From an uncultured Oscillospiraceae bacterium (GTDB lineage Bacteria > Bacillota > Clostridia > Oscillospirales > Oscillospiraceae), in the NCBI GenBank assembly GCA_937915075.1, contig CALDMA010000361.1, forward strand, positions 1-7,877: 7,877 bases of DNA, in the 5' to 3' direction. The notes under the pieces were generated by a model. That model was not told the origin of the DNA. It searched no databases and saw nothing but the letters and a program-made list of their open reading frames with translations. This document shows, one piece after another, positions 1-6,005 of this stretch. Each line of letters begins with the position of its first letter. Position 1 is the first letter of the stretch. The translations under genes were made by a program, and so were the position numbers.

Positions 1-1
1 G

Positions 2-199
2 AAGAAGTACACGGATTTGCAGGAGCTTGACGCGGCTGTTCTCCGTGCTTTCATTGACAGGATTGAAGTTTCCCATGTTGACAAGAAATCCAGAACGCGG
101 GAAATCACCATCGTCTATAACTTCATCGGTGCATTTGACTTCACGCGGGCAATCAAAAATGCCCGCAACACAAGTAAAAAAGAGCAAAGAACGGCATAG
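2..199 (+). CDS. C-terminal end of a large serine recombinase (partial)
   Basis: This reading frame is open from the left edge and gives 65 residues before its stop, so only the C-terminus of a longer protein is present. The segment runs LQELDAAVLRAFIDRIEV, then a charged SHVDKKSRTREI stretch, a VYNFIGAFDF strand and a basic tail. From family knowledge this matches the C-terminal region (DUF4368-like) of large serine recombinases of Tn4451/TnpX and related integrative elements, where IDRIEV followed by I.I.YNFIG.. is typical. The catalytic serine domain lies outside the window. Base composition is visibly more AT-rich than the genes that follow, consistent with a mobile element of different origin. 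Such recombinases often sit at one end of their element, so the right boundary may lie within the next few hundred bases, although no attachment-site duplication can be seen here. A recombinase remnant is the alternative. Confidence 0.75.
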   Translation, partial: KKYTDLQELDAAVLRAFIDRIEVSHVDKKSRTREITIVYNFIGAFDFTRAIKNARNTSKKEQRTA

Positions 200-224
200 C
201 CGTTAAGCTATACCGTTCCTTGCT
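176..224 (-). terminator. Intrinsic terminator of the leftward MATE operon
   Basis: Arms at 183-200 and 207-224 form an 18-bp stem around a 6-base loop. Read on the minus strand, all 18 positions pair (two are G-U wobbles), and the stem is followed by C and six U residues from 181-176. Read on the plus strand, the same two positions become C-A mismatches and the tail is poor, so the structure is orientated for leftward transcription, i.e. the MATE gene ending at 271. It overlaps the last codons and stop of the recombinase, so transcripts from the two sides converge here. Confidence 0.8.
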
Positions 225-270
225 TCAATGTTTTCCTAAGTCACCGCCCCATCACCGAGCCGTCTTATTT

Positions 271-1650
271 TCATTCTTCTCTTTTTTCCGCGGTCAAAGC
301 CCGCGCCGTCTTGACGCTGTAGCTGCCCTCGATGAGCACCAGCAGCACCCAGCCGCTCGCGACAGCCACGCAGATGCCGTACATTCCCCACACCGGGATC
401 AGGAAATACGACAGCACCACACGCAGCACCACCTGCAAAAGCGACGCCACCATCGTCAGCCGCAGCCGCCCGAGTCCGCGGAAGAAGCCCTGAATGACCT
501 CGCCCATATAGGCAAAGAGATACAGGTATGCCATCGTGCCCGTGTAGCGCGCGCCCGCGGCAATGACCTCGCTGTTGTCCGAGAAAAGGCCGACGATCTG
601 TGACGGGAACAAAAAGCACACCGTACCCAGCACGGCGATCAGCGCGGCCTCCACGCACACGCTGACACGGTAGAAGCGCTGCACGCGCGCCCGGTCGCCG
701 TGGCCGAGGTTCTGCGACAGACAGACGACCATCGCCGCACTGATGCCTTGCGAGAAGCAGAACAAAAACTGCTCCGTGCGCAGCGACATATTGTAGCCCG
801 TCACCGTGTTCGTGCCGAGCGGCGTCAGCATACCCTGCACCAGCAGACGCCCGATGCACACCACCGCCTGCTGCAGCGCCGCCGCCCAGGCGTAGGAGAG
901 CACCATGCCGCCCATCCTCCGTTCAAAGTGCAGCTCACTGCGCTTGAGCGTCAGCGGCGGGCAGCGCCGCTCGGCATACAGGATGCACCATGCCGCCGAA
1001 AACGCCTGGCACAACACCGTAGAGCACGCCACGCCGCGGATGCCCCAGGCAAACACGCCGACAAACAGCACGTCGAGCAGCGCGTGGAGCGTGGACGAGA
1101 CGAGCAGAATGACGAACGGCGTGCGCGAGTTGCCGCACGAGCGCAGCATGGAGGCGTAGTAGTTGTAGAGGAAGCAGCAGATCAGCCCCGCGAACACCAG
1201 CTGCAGATAGACCGCCGCCTCGCGGCAGACGGCCTCCTCCGTGCCCTGCGCGCGCAGGAGCGGCACCGAGCAGACGATACCGACCGCGGCAATGACCAGC
1301 GTCAGCGCCGCGCCGCCGAGCAGCGCGGTCGCGTTCATGCAGCGCAGCCGCGTCCAGTCCTCCGCGCCGCACATCTGCGCGCACAGCACGCCGATGCCGA
1401 TGGTGCCGCCGATGACCAGCGCGTTCGCCACGTCCACGATGGGCGCGGCGACGCTGATGCCGGCAAGCGGCAGATCGCCGAGGAACTTGCCCACCACGAT
1501 GGCGTCCACAATACTATAGAGCTGCTGGAAGATGTTGCCCAGAATGATGGGCAGGGCAAAATAGAAAAGGGTCGGCAGCGGCGTGCCGGTCAGCAGCGCG
1601 TCGCTTTTGCGTGCCGCGCGATACATCTGCGCAGCCGATCTGTGCGGCAT
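271..1650 (-). CDS. MATE family efflux transporter
   Basis: This encodes an integral membrane exporter of the multidrug and toxic compound extrusion family, which moves drugs or metabolites outward in exchange for Na+ or H+. From the ATG at 1650 it is 459 aa, a normal MATE length, with about twelve hydrophobic segments. The N-terminal signature LPIILGNIFQQLYSIVDAIV, followed by VGKFLG and a later AISVAAP-like helix (GISVAAPIVDVANAL), is typical of the DinF/NorM-like branch. A second MatE repeat begins near MVLSYAWAAALQQAVV, and FFRGLGRLRLTMVASLLQV is a characteristic C-terminal helix. The substrate cannot be deduced. A GTG at 1659 is an alternative start, but its only purine-rich upstream motif (AAAGCGGG) is too close to it and is better spaced for the ATG. 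The gene begins 29 nt after the FTR gene's stop and is probably the last gene of that operon; the terminator at 176-224 follows. Confidence 0.93.
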   Translation of the reverse strand: MPHRSAAQMYRAARKSDALLTGTPLPTLFYFALPIILGNIFQQLYSIVDAIVVGKFLGDLPLAGISVAAPIVDVANALVIGGTIGIGVLCAQMCGAEDWTRLRCMNATALLGGAALTLVIAAVGIVCSVPLLRAQGTEEAVCREAAVYLQLVFAGLICCFLYNYYASMLRSCGNSRTPFVILLVSSTLHALLDVLFVGVFAWGIRGVACSTVLCQAFSAAWCILYAERRCPPLTLKRSELHFERRMGGMVLSYAWAAALQQAVVCIGRLLVQGMLTPLGTNTVTGYNMSLRTEQFLFCFSQGISAAMVVCLSQNLGHGDRARVQRFYRVSVCVEAALIAVLGTVCFLFPSQIVGLFSDNSEVIAAGARYTGTMAYLYLFAYMGEVIQGFFRGLGRLRLTMVASLLQVVLRVVLSYFLIPVWGMYGICVAVASGWVLLVLIEGSYSVKTARALTAEKREE

Positions 1651-1679
1651 GACGATCACACCCGCTTTCGTGTTATCTT

Positions 1680-1877
1680 TTATTTCTCTTTATAGTAAAG
1701 TCGGCAATGGCAGTAGCCCTCGAACTCCGGGTCGGCGATCTGCTCGCGGAACTCGCGGCACATACACACGTTATCCTCGATCTTCTGCAGCCGGCAGGGG
1801 CAGTAAAGTCCCTTTTTCAGCAGCGCCTCGCGCAGACGCGCGACGACCTCCGCATCCTCGTTGTAGCGAATCTTCAT
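1680..1877 (-). CDS. Ferredoxin:thioredoxin reductase catalytic (beta) subunit-like protein
   Basis: This 65-aa cytoplasmic protein has the three paired-cysteine motifs of the FTR catalytic family: CPC at residues 26-28, CMC at 38-40 and CHC at 56-58, in the context GLYCPCR, CMCREF and GYCHCRLYYK. In FTR, four of these cysteines bind a [4Fe-4S] cluster and two form the redox disulfide that passes electrons from ferredoxin to thioredoxin. The spacing here (9 and 15 residues between pairs) differs from the chloroplast enzyme (16 and 8) but has the same sum, and is as I recall it for short clostridial homologues. The plant-type variable subunit is absent. The start follows a GAGGGAAG Shine-Dalgarno and lies 9 nt after the stop of the thioredoxin fusion gene, so the two are almost certainly co-transcribed and that thioredoxin is the obvious candidate partner. 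No ferredoxin gene is visible. Confidence 0.9.
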   Translation of the reverse strand: MKIRYNEDAEVVARLREALLKKGLYCPCRLQKIEDNVCMCREFREQIADPEFEGYCHCRLYYKEK

Positions 1878-1886
1878 CGTCTTCCC

Positions 1887-2642
1887 TCACTTGCAGCCAT
1901 CGAGCATGGCCTTGATCTCTTCTTTGCTGCGCAGACCGACCGAGCCGGTGAGCGTGTGGCGGTCCTGCACGACGGCGAGCGTCGGGATGGACTCGATGCC
2001 GAACATCTGCGCCAGCTCACCCTGCTCGTCGACGTTGACACGGCAGAACTTGACCTGCGGCTCCTCGCGGTTGAGCTCCTCAAAGGCGGGCGCGAGCATC
2101 CGGCAGGGCTGGCACCACTCGGCCCAGAAGTCAATGAGGATGAGGCCCGGATCGTCGAGCACTTCGGTCTGGAAATTCTCGTTTGTGAGCGTCACGATAT
2201 CGGTAAAGGTGCGCGTTTCCACATACGGCTCGCGCTCGGCTCCGCCGCCGCAGCCGGAACATCCGGCGCACCCGCCGGAGGCACAGCCTCCTCCGCAGCC
2301 GCCGCAGCCGCTCCCCGCGGCAAAATCGCCGTCGGCAGCCTCCAGGCTCCCCTGCAAAAAGCGCTCGAGCACATCGTCCGCCGCGCCGGTGATGCCGGAA
2401 AAGACGAGCATGTGCTCGCCCTCAACGGCCTGCCGCGCGTGTTCGCCGATGCTGCCGCAGAGGATCACGTCCACGCCGCGCTCCTTGAGCGTGCGGGCGA
2501 CCGCCGCGTGACTCAGATCCTCGGGCGCGATGATCTCGCTCGTGACCGGATCGAGATCCGAAACATTGTAAATGATAAACTCCTTGGCGCGGCCGAAATG
2601 CTCCAGCAAAACGCCGTCCTGATACGGCATTGCGATCTTCAT
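1887..2642 (-). CDS. NifX/NafY-like domain fused to thioredoxin through a Cys/Gly linker
   Basis: This 251-aa protein has three parts. Residues 1-105 match the dinitrogenase iron-molybdenum cofactor family (NifX/NafY/NifB C-terminal fold): MKIAMPYQDG at the start, HFGRA at 15-19, and CGSIGEHAR from 62. Residues 110-134 are a low-complexity Gly/Cys linker with Cys 113, 116, 120, 125, 128 and 131, suited to metal or Fe-S binding. Residues 140-251 are a thioredoxin domain with active site WCQPC (176-180, Gln replacing the usual Gly), DFWAEW before it and the cis-proline loop SIPT (218-221). The start at 2642 is preceded by AAAGGAG with 8-nt spacing; an in-frame upstream start (2699) has no such signal and lacks homology. 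No nitrogenase gene is present, so a role in FeMo-cofactor assembly is unlikely. Cluster sensing or trafficking coupled to disulfide reduction by the adjacent FTR is my inference. Confidence 0.92.
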   Translation of the reverse strand: MKIAMPYQDGVLLEHFGRAKEFIIYNVSDLDPVTSEIIAPEDLSHAAVARTLKERGVDVILCGSIGEHARQAVEGEHMLVFSGITGAADDVLERFLQGSLEAADGDFAAGSGCGGCGGGCASGGCAGCSGCGGGAEREPYVETRTFTDIVTLTNENFQTEVLDDPGLILIDFWAEWCQPCRMLAPAFEELNREEPQVKFCRVNVDEQGELAQMFGIESIPTLAVVQDRHTLTGSVGLRSKEEIKAMLDGCK

Positions 2643-2677
2643 AACAGTAACTCCTTTGCCTTTTTGATTTTGAGGAT

Positions 2678-2706
2678 AGCTTATCACAATTTCCACCATT
2701 CTACAA
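2678..2706 (-). promoter_or_regulatory. Possible promoter of the thioredoxin-FTR-MATE operon
   Basis: On the minus strand TTGTAG (2706-2701) and TAAGCT (2683-2678) are separated by 17 bases and lie 36 bases upstream of the operon's first ATG. Both hexamers are weak (3/6 and 4/6 to consensus), so this is only a candidate. Confidence 0.3.
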
Positions 2707-2752
2707 CCGGAAGTTTTCTATCCTCTCTATGCAAAAAATTGCAGAGCGGCCC

Positions 2753-2781
2753 TTGCGTCCGCCGTGCATTTTCGCTACAAT
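2753..2781 (+). promoter_or_regulatory. Likely sigma-70-type promoter of greA
   Basis: TTGCGT (2753-2758) and TACAAT (2776-2781, 5/6 to consensus) are separated by exactly 17 bases. Transcription would begin near 2788, giving a leader of about 55 nt before the greA ATG at 2843. This position also argues against the in-frame ATG at 2798, which would lie only about 10 nt into the transcript. Confidence 0.55.
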
Positions 2782-2842
2782 AGGGGCAGAAAACTTCATG
2801 CGTGAGCACCGCAAAAAACGCAGGCGAAAGGAAGCGCTATCC

Positions 2843-3346
2843 ATGAACGACGAGCTGACCGCGCAGGATATTCAAAAAATGCAGGCGGAGCTGGACGACC
2901 GCCGTCTCCGTCTGATGCCGGAGCTGATCGAGGAGGTCAAGCGCACCCGCGCCTTCGGCGACCTGAGCGAAAACTACGAGTACAAGGCGGCCAAGCAGGA
3001 GCAGAACCGCAACAAGAGCCGCATCCGCTACTTAGAGCGCATGATCGCCTCGGCCCATGTGATCGAGGATCATTCCTCCGCCGACGAGGTCGGGCTGTAC
3101 GACAGGGTGACGGTCCGCATGGTCGAGTTGGGGAAGGAAAAGGTCTTTCAGATCGTGACCACCGTGCGCTGCGACGCCCTCAAGGGTCTCGTGAGCAAGG
3201 AGTCTCCCGTCGGCAAGGCGATCCTCGGCAGAAAGGTCGGCGACACCGTGACCGTCCGCGTCAGCGACACGAACAGCTACCACGCCGAGATCCTTGCCAT
3301 CGAAAAGCAAGCGGACGACGGCAGCGCTCCCCTCCGCAGCTTTTGA
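2843..3346 (+). CDS. greA: Transcription elongation factor GreA/GreB family
   Basis: This factor rescues backtracked RNA polymerase by stimulating cleavage of the nascent RNA's 3' end. The 167-aa product has the two-domain Gre layout. An N-terminal antiparallel coiled coil spans about residues 5-75, with the tip motif GDLSENYEYKAAK (39-51) carrying the acidic residues D40 and E43 that correspond to the Mg2+-binding tip pair of GreA. A C-terminal FKBP-like domain includes SPVGKAILGRKVGDTVTVRV (121-140), a strong Gre signature. Length is slightly above the usual 158 or so, because of a short polar C-terminal extension. The ATG at 2843 follows AAAGGAAG with 8-nt spacing; upstream in-frame starts add a basic segment with no Gre similarity. 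The pseudouridine synthase begins within 6 nt of the stop, so the two genes form one transcription unit. Confidence 0.92.
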   Translation: MNDELTAQDIQKMQAELDDRRLRLMPELIEEVKRTRAFGDLSENYEYKAAKQEQNRNKSRIRYLERMIASAHVIEDHSSADEVGLYDRVTVRMVELGKEKVFQIVTTVRCDALKGLVSKESPVGKAILGRKVGDTVTVRVSDTNSYHAEILAIEKQADDGSAPLRSF

Positions 3347-3351
3347 GCGCG

Positions 3352-4005
3352 ATGGACGAGTCCGTCATTCTTCACGCCGAGCGCAGCTTTCTCGTCTGCC
3401 GCAAGCCGGTCGGCGTCGAGTGCGAGCACGAGCTGCCGGCTCTGCTTGCCGAGGAGCTGAATTGTAAAGTAGATTCACTTCACTGCGTTCATCGCCTGGA
3501 TCGTGCCGTCGGCGGCGTGATGGTCTGGGCGCGGACGCCCAAGGCAGCCGCCGAGCTGAGCCGTCAGGTGCAGGAAAAAGCCCTGCAAAAGTCGTATTTT
3601 GCCGTTTGCTCCGGTATTCCCACGCCCGACGCGGGCAAAATGCGCGATTTGCTCTTCAAGGATTCTGTAAAGCAAAAGTCCTTTGCAGTAAGTTCTTTCC
3701 GCCGCGGCGTCAAGGAAGCCCTGCTCGACTATCGTGTACTGCAAACCGCCGTACTCAACGGTTCTCCCGCCGCCCTCGTGCGCGTCGCGCTGCACACGGG
3801 ACGCTTTCACCAGATCCGCTGCCAGTTCGCCTCGCGCGCCCATCCGCTGCTCGGCGACGGCAAATACGGCAGCCGCGAGCGCGGCTGCACGACGGCGCTG
3901 TGGAGCTGCCGCCTCGCCTTTTTCCATCCCGAGACGAACACGCCCCTCGTCTTCGAGGCTGCGCCGCCATGCGTCTTTCCGTGGGACCGCTTTCCATGGA
4001 GCTGA
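3352..4005 (+). CDS. RluA family pseudouridine synthase
   Basis: This enzyme isomerises specific uridines in rRNA or tRNA to pseudouridine. The 217-aa product carries the RluA catalytic motif HRLDRAVGG with the presumed nucleophile Asp50 (HRLD at 47-50), an early RKPVGVECE segment, the ..KSYFAVCSG strand, and the conserved GRFHQIRCQFASRAHPLLGDGKYG block toward the C-terminus. There is no N-terminal S4 RNA-binding domain, so this is a compact catalytic-domain-only member; the target nucleotide cannot be predicted. The ATG at 3352 lies 6 nt after the greA stop, with no strong Shine-Dalgarno, and a TTG at 3343 overlaps that stop. Either way, translation is probably coupled to greA. A hairpin at 4012-4041 follows directly. 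Confidence 0.9.
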   Translation: MDESVILHAERSFLVCRKPVGVECEHELPALLAEELNCKVDSLHCVHRLDRAVGGVMVWARTPKAAAELSRQVQEKALQKSYFAVCSGIPTPDAGKMRDLLFKDSVKQKSFAVSSFRRGVKEALLDYRVLQTAVLNGSPAALVRVALHTGRFHQIRCQFASRAHPLLGDGKYGSRERGCTTALWSCRLAFFHPETNTPLVFEAAPPCVFPWDRFPWS

Positions 4006-4011
4006 ATCGAC

Positions 4012-4046
4012 AACGAGAGACAGCACACGCCGTCTCTCGTTTCTTC
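4012..4046 (+). terminator. Intrinsic terminator after greA and the pseudouridine synthase gene
   Basis: A perfect 10-bp inverted repeat (4012-4021 with 4032-4041) around a 10-base loop starts 7 nt after the pseudouridine synthase stop and is followed by a short U-rich tail (TCTTC). It sits between two convergent genes, so it may also slow leftward transcripts of the peptidase gene, although the minus-strand tail is not U-rich. Confidence 0.65.
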
Positions 4047-5133
4047 ATGGGATGCGGATGATCTTGGTGAGCGACTCCAGCCACATTTTGCCGTTCGCCC
4101 GCACCACCGTCAGCGGAGTCACCGCGACGGTGTTCACCGCGCGCGGCTCGCCGCCCGCGCTCCCCGGTGGCAGGAAATTTCCCGCCGCACTCAGACACCG
4201 CGGCTCGCCACCCTCCACGCCCCAGCTGAGCATGACGTGTCCCGGGAAATAGAGGAGCGTCCCGACCGGCAGCGTGCAAAGCGCCGCGCGCTTCTCCTCC
4301 GGGGAAAGCGCCGACACATCCTCCGCGCCGGGCAGCAGCGCCAGCCCCGCGGCGTCGCGCGGCAGACAGAAGCCAAAGCAGCGGTAGACGTCCCCCACCA
4401 ACGCAGAGCAGTCCCGCCCGCCGAGCATCCCTCCCCAGCCATACACCTCGCCGCGCGTTTTCGCCGCCTGTGCGGCGACGTTCCCGTGCGTATAGGGCAG
4501 GTCGCCCACGCACACATCCGCGCTGACCGGCACCATCGCCTCGCGATATTCCAGCCATCCGTCCGCGCGGCGCACCGGCAGACGAACAAGGTAGTTATCG
4601 CAGCTCACGCGCCCGCGCAGCGCGCGCACCGTCCCCGGCGGGGCGGCGAGCGGCAGGCGCGTTCCCATCGGCAGCACCGCGCCGGAGACGCGCGGCTCAT
4701 AGGGATCGCAGCAGAGCGTGACACGGCTGCCGGTCACACGCAGGAAACCGTCCTCCTGCGCCGCACGCCATGCGTCGAGGTCCTCACACAGCCCGATGTC
4801 CTCTGCCGGCGCCCAGCCCGCGTAATACGAAGTCTCGGCATAGCAGAAGCGCCCGTCCGCGCTCTCCCCGAGCAGCGCCATCGGCTCGTTCGGCAGCACC
4901 GCAGTGCGCTGAAGCGCGTCGTCGTACCGGTCCCCCACCCGCGCAGGGCACGGGACCGCGGTCGGCTGCGCGCGCAGACTCGTGCGCCGCACGCTGACGC
5001 CCCAGCGCACATCACCAGTGCGCAGCCGCATCAGGTCGCGGAGCTTCGCTGCCTCGCCCGGCACACGCAGCAGCGCCTCATTGTACCGCGCGATCTCCTC
5101 CGCGGTCATCCGAACCGCATCCTCTTTCCGCAT
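4045..5133 (-). CDS. SH3 domain-containing NlpC/P60 (C40) peptidase
   Basis: This is probably a cell-wall peptide hydrolase of the gamma-D-glutamyl-diamino-acid endopeptidase type (YkfC-like), acting on murein peptides. The 362-aa product has an N-terminal helical segment (MTAEEIARYNEALL) like the NlpC/P60 stabilising domain. Two bacterial SH3 modules follow: about residues 48-115 (RRTSLRAQP, DGRFCYAETSYYAGWAPAEDIG) and 130-205. The NlpC/P60 domain comes last, with nucleophile Cys242 in GGRDCSALVGDVYRCFG and His299 in FPGHVMLSWG. The usual third catalytic residue, often His, appears to be replaced in PRCLSAAGNF (about residue 315). No signal peptide or membrane anchor is seen, so a cytoplasmic peptide-recycling role fits better than secretion. 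The start is uncertain: ATG 5133 directly abuts the upstream terminator's U-tract, while ATG 5109 has its own AAGAGGA motif upstream. Confidence 0.85.
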   Translation of the reverse strand: MRKEDAVRMTAEEIARYNEALLRVPGEAAKLRDLMRLRTGDVRWGVSVRRTSLRAQPTAVPCPARVGDRYDDALQRTAVLPNEPMALLGESADGRFCYAETSYYAGWAPAEDIGLCEDLDAWRAAQEDGFLRVTGSRVTLCCDPYEPRVSGAVLPMGTRLPLAAPPGTVRALRGRVSCDNYLVRLPVRRADGWLEYREAMVPVSADVCVGDLPYTHGNVAAQAAKTRGEVYGWGGMLGGRDCSALVGDVYRCFGFCLPRDAAGLALLPGAEDVSALSPEEKRAALCTLPVGTLLYFPGHVMLSWGVEGGEPRCLSAAGNFLPPGSAGGEPRAVNTVAVTPLTVVRANGKMWLESLTKIIRIP

Positions 5134-5189
5134 AAAAAGCCCCCCGTCCGGCGTTTTCTCTACTCTATGCGCCGCACCGGGGGAGCTTT
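5134..5189 (-). terminator. Strong intrinsic terminator after the TraX gene
   Basis: On the minus strand, a GC-rich stem (5189-5170 with 5153-5136) has 12 consecutive pairs including one wobble, a small internal bulge, and five further G-C pairs, closing a loop of about 16 bases. It ends in CTTTTT (5139-5134). It begins 6 nt after the TraX stop. The U-tract runs directly into the ATG of the NlpC/P60 gene, and that gene's only nearby G-rich Shine-Dalgarno-like sequence lies inside the stem. Confidence 0.85.
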
Positions 5190-5195
5190 CCAATT

Positions 5196-5933
5196 TTATC
5201 GAATCATCGCAAGCAAGGCCAGCACCAGCATATGTGCGGGGTAGAACGCATAGCAGGCGTACTGGAACACCTTGCTGTGGTGCCCCTGCCGCCTGCGGTA
5301 GAGCCAGATCGGCACGAGGGCAAGCAGCGCGAGCCCCTGCTCGCACAGCTCGATCTCACGCCCAAAGAGCGTGACCGGATACATCTGCCCGCTGAGCACC
5401 GCCACATTGAGCCAGTACAGCGCCGCAAGCTGCCCAAGCAGACACCACCACCTCCGCTCGCGGAAAAAGTAGAATACAAACACCGTCAGCACGCCCGCGC
5501 CGTAGTAGTCCACCATGCCGAGCGTGCCGAGGGCAAAGCCCAGCACAATGACCGCCGCGCAGGTCAGGACGTAAAGCCACCGCCTTCCCTTCACCCGCGC
5601 CGCCTCCATCAGCCGGATGCCGAGCAGGCCGAGGAGCAGCGTCCAGATCACGTTCTGGTGCACGGGGTAGAACGCCGTTCCGCCGTACATCAGGTCGAAC
5701 GGCACCTCGGAGAGCACGGCAAAGAGCAGCATCCGCAGCGCATAGCGCTTGAAGCTGCGCGTGTGAAAATAGCCCTCCATCGCCAGAAAGGCGAAGATCG
5801 GAAAGGCCAGCCGCCCGACGTGCGTCAGCCACATCTGCGCGGGCAGCAGCGTCGCCCAGAGATGGTCCATCAGCATGAACGTCATTGCAAGCAGGTGCAG
5901 CGCCGCGGCGCTGAGATCAAAGGTCTTTTTCAT
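5196..5933 (-). CDS. TraX family integral membrane protein
   Basis: This 245-aa protein is almost entirely hydrophobic, with about eight predicted membrane segments separated by short basic loops. The N-terminal pattern FDLSAAALHLLAMTFMLMDHLWA, then VGRLAFPIFAFLAMEGYFHT and a C-terminal CYAFYPAHMLVLALL segment, match the TraX family (PF05857). In the F plasmid TraX acetylates the pilin N-terminus. Chromosomal homologues in Firmicutes have no established substrate, and this neighbourhood has no pilin or conjugation gene, so an acyltransferase-like role on an unknown target is the most that can be said. ATG 5933 follows AAAGGAG at a good distance; an in-frame upstream start at 5975 lacks this and falls around the expected transcription start. 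The gene is flanked by a promoter (5976-6005) and a terminator (5134-5189), so it is probably monocistronic. Confidence 0.88.
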   Translation of the reverse strand: MKKTFDLSAAALHLLAMTFMLMDHLWATLLPAQMWLTHVGRLAFPIFAFLAMEGYFHTRSFKRYALRMLLFAVLSEVPFDLMYGGTAFYPVHQNVIWTLLLGLLGIRLMEAARVKGRRWLYVLTCAAVIVLGFALGTLGMVDYYGAGVLTVFVFYFFRERRWWCLLGQLAALYWLNVAVLSGQMYPVTLFGREIELCEQGLALLALVPIWLYRRRQGHHSKVFQYACYAFYPAHMLVLALLAMIR

Positions 5934-5975
5934 CACCGTCTCCTTTTGTCCGGCGTCTGCGCGCCGTGTACTCAC

Positions 5976-6005
5976 AGCATAGCACAGATCCTGTCGAAAT
6001 GTCTA
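5976..6005 (-). promoter_or_regulatory. Promoter of the TraX gene
   Basis: On the minus strand TAGACA (6005-6000, 5/6 to consensus) and TATGCT (5981-5976, 4/6) are 18 bases apart, and the -10 is preceded by TGC, an extended -10 element. The TraX ATG is about 43 bases downstream. The -35 box lies at the edge of the inverted repeat described at 6001-6142. Confidence 0.6.

Noticed and set aside
700..1695. 331-codon open frame antisense to the MATE gene
   Set aside because: It is Arg/His/Gln-rich low-complexity translation opposite a clear transporter.
2230..2315. Repetitive GCC/GGC-rich DNA as a possible tandem repeat or CRISPR-like array
   Set aside because: It is simply the Gly/Cys codons of the linker in the thioredoxin fusion. 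There are no regular spacers.
1887..2642. Assignment of the NifX-like domain to nitrogenase cofactor synthesis
   Set aside because: No nif gene is present in the window, and this domain family is widespread in non-diazotrophic anaerobes, so no nif symbol is given.
2643..2699. Upstream in-frame start extending the thioredoxin fusion by 19 residues
   Set aside because: The extension would be translated through the AAAGGAG ribosome site and the putative promoter, and the family starts at MKIAMP.
1707..2783. 358-codon open frame antisense to the FTR and thioredoxin-fusion genes
   Set aside because: It is antisense to two clearly recognised genes; its composition is typical of reverse-frame GC-rich translation and it has no ribosome binding site.
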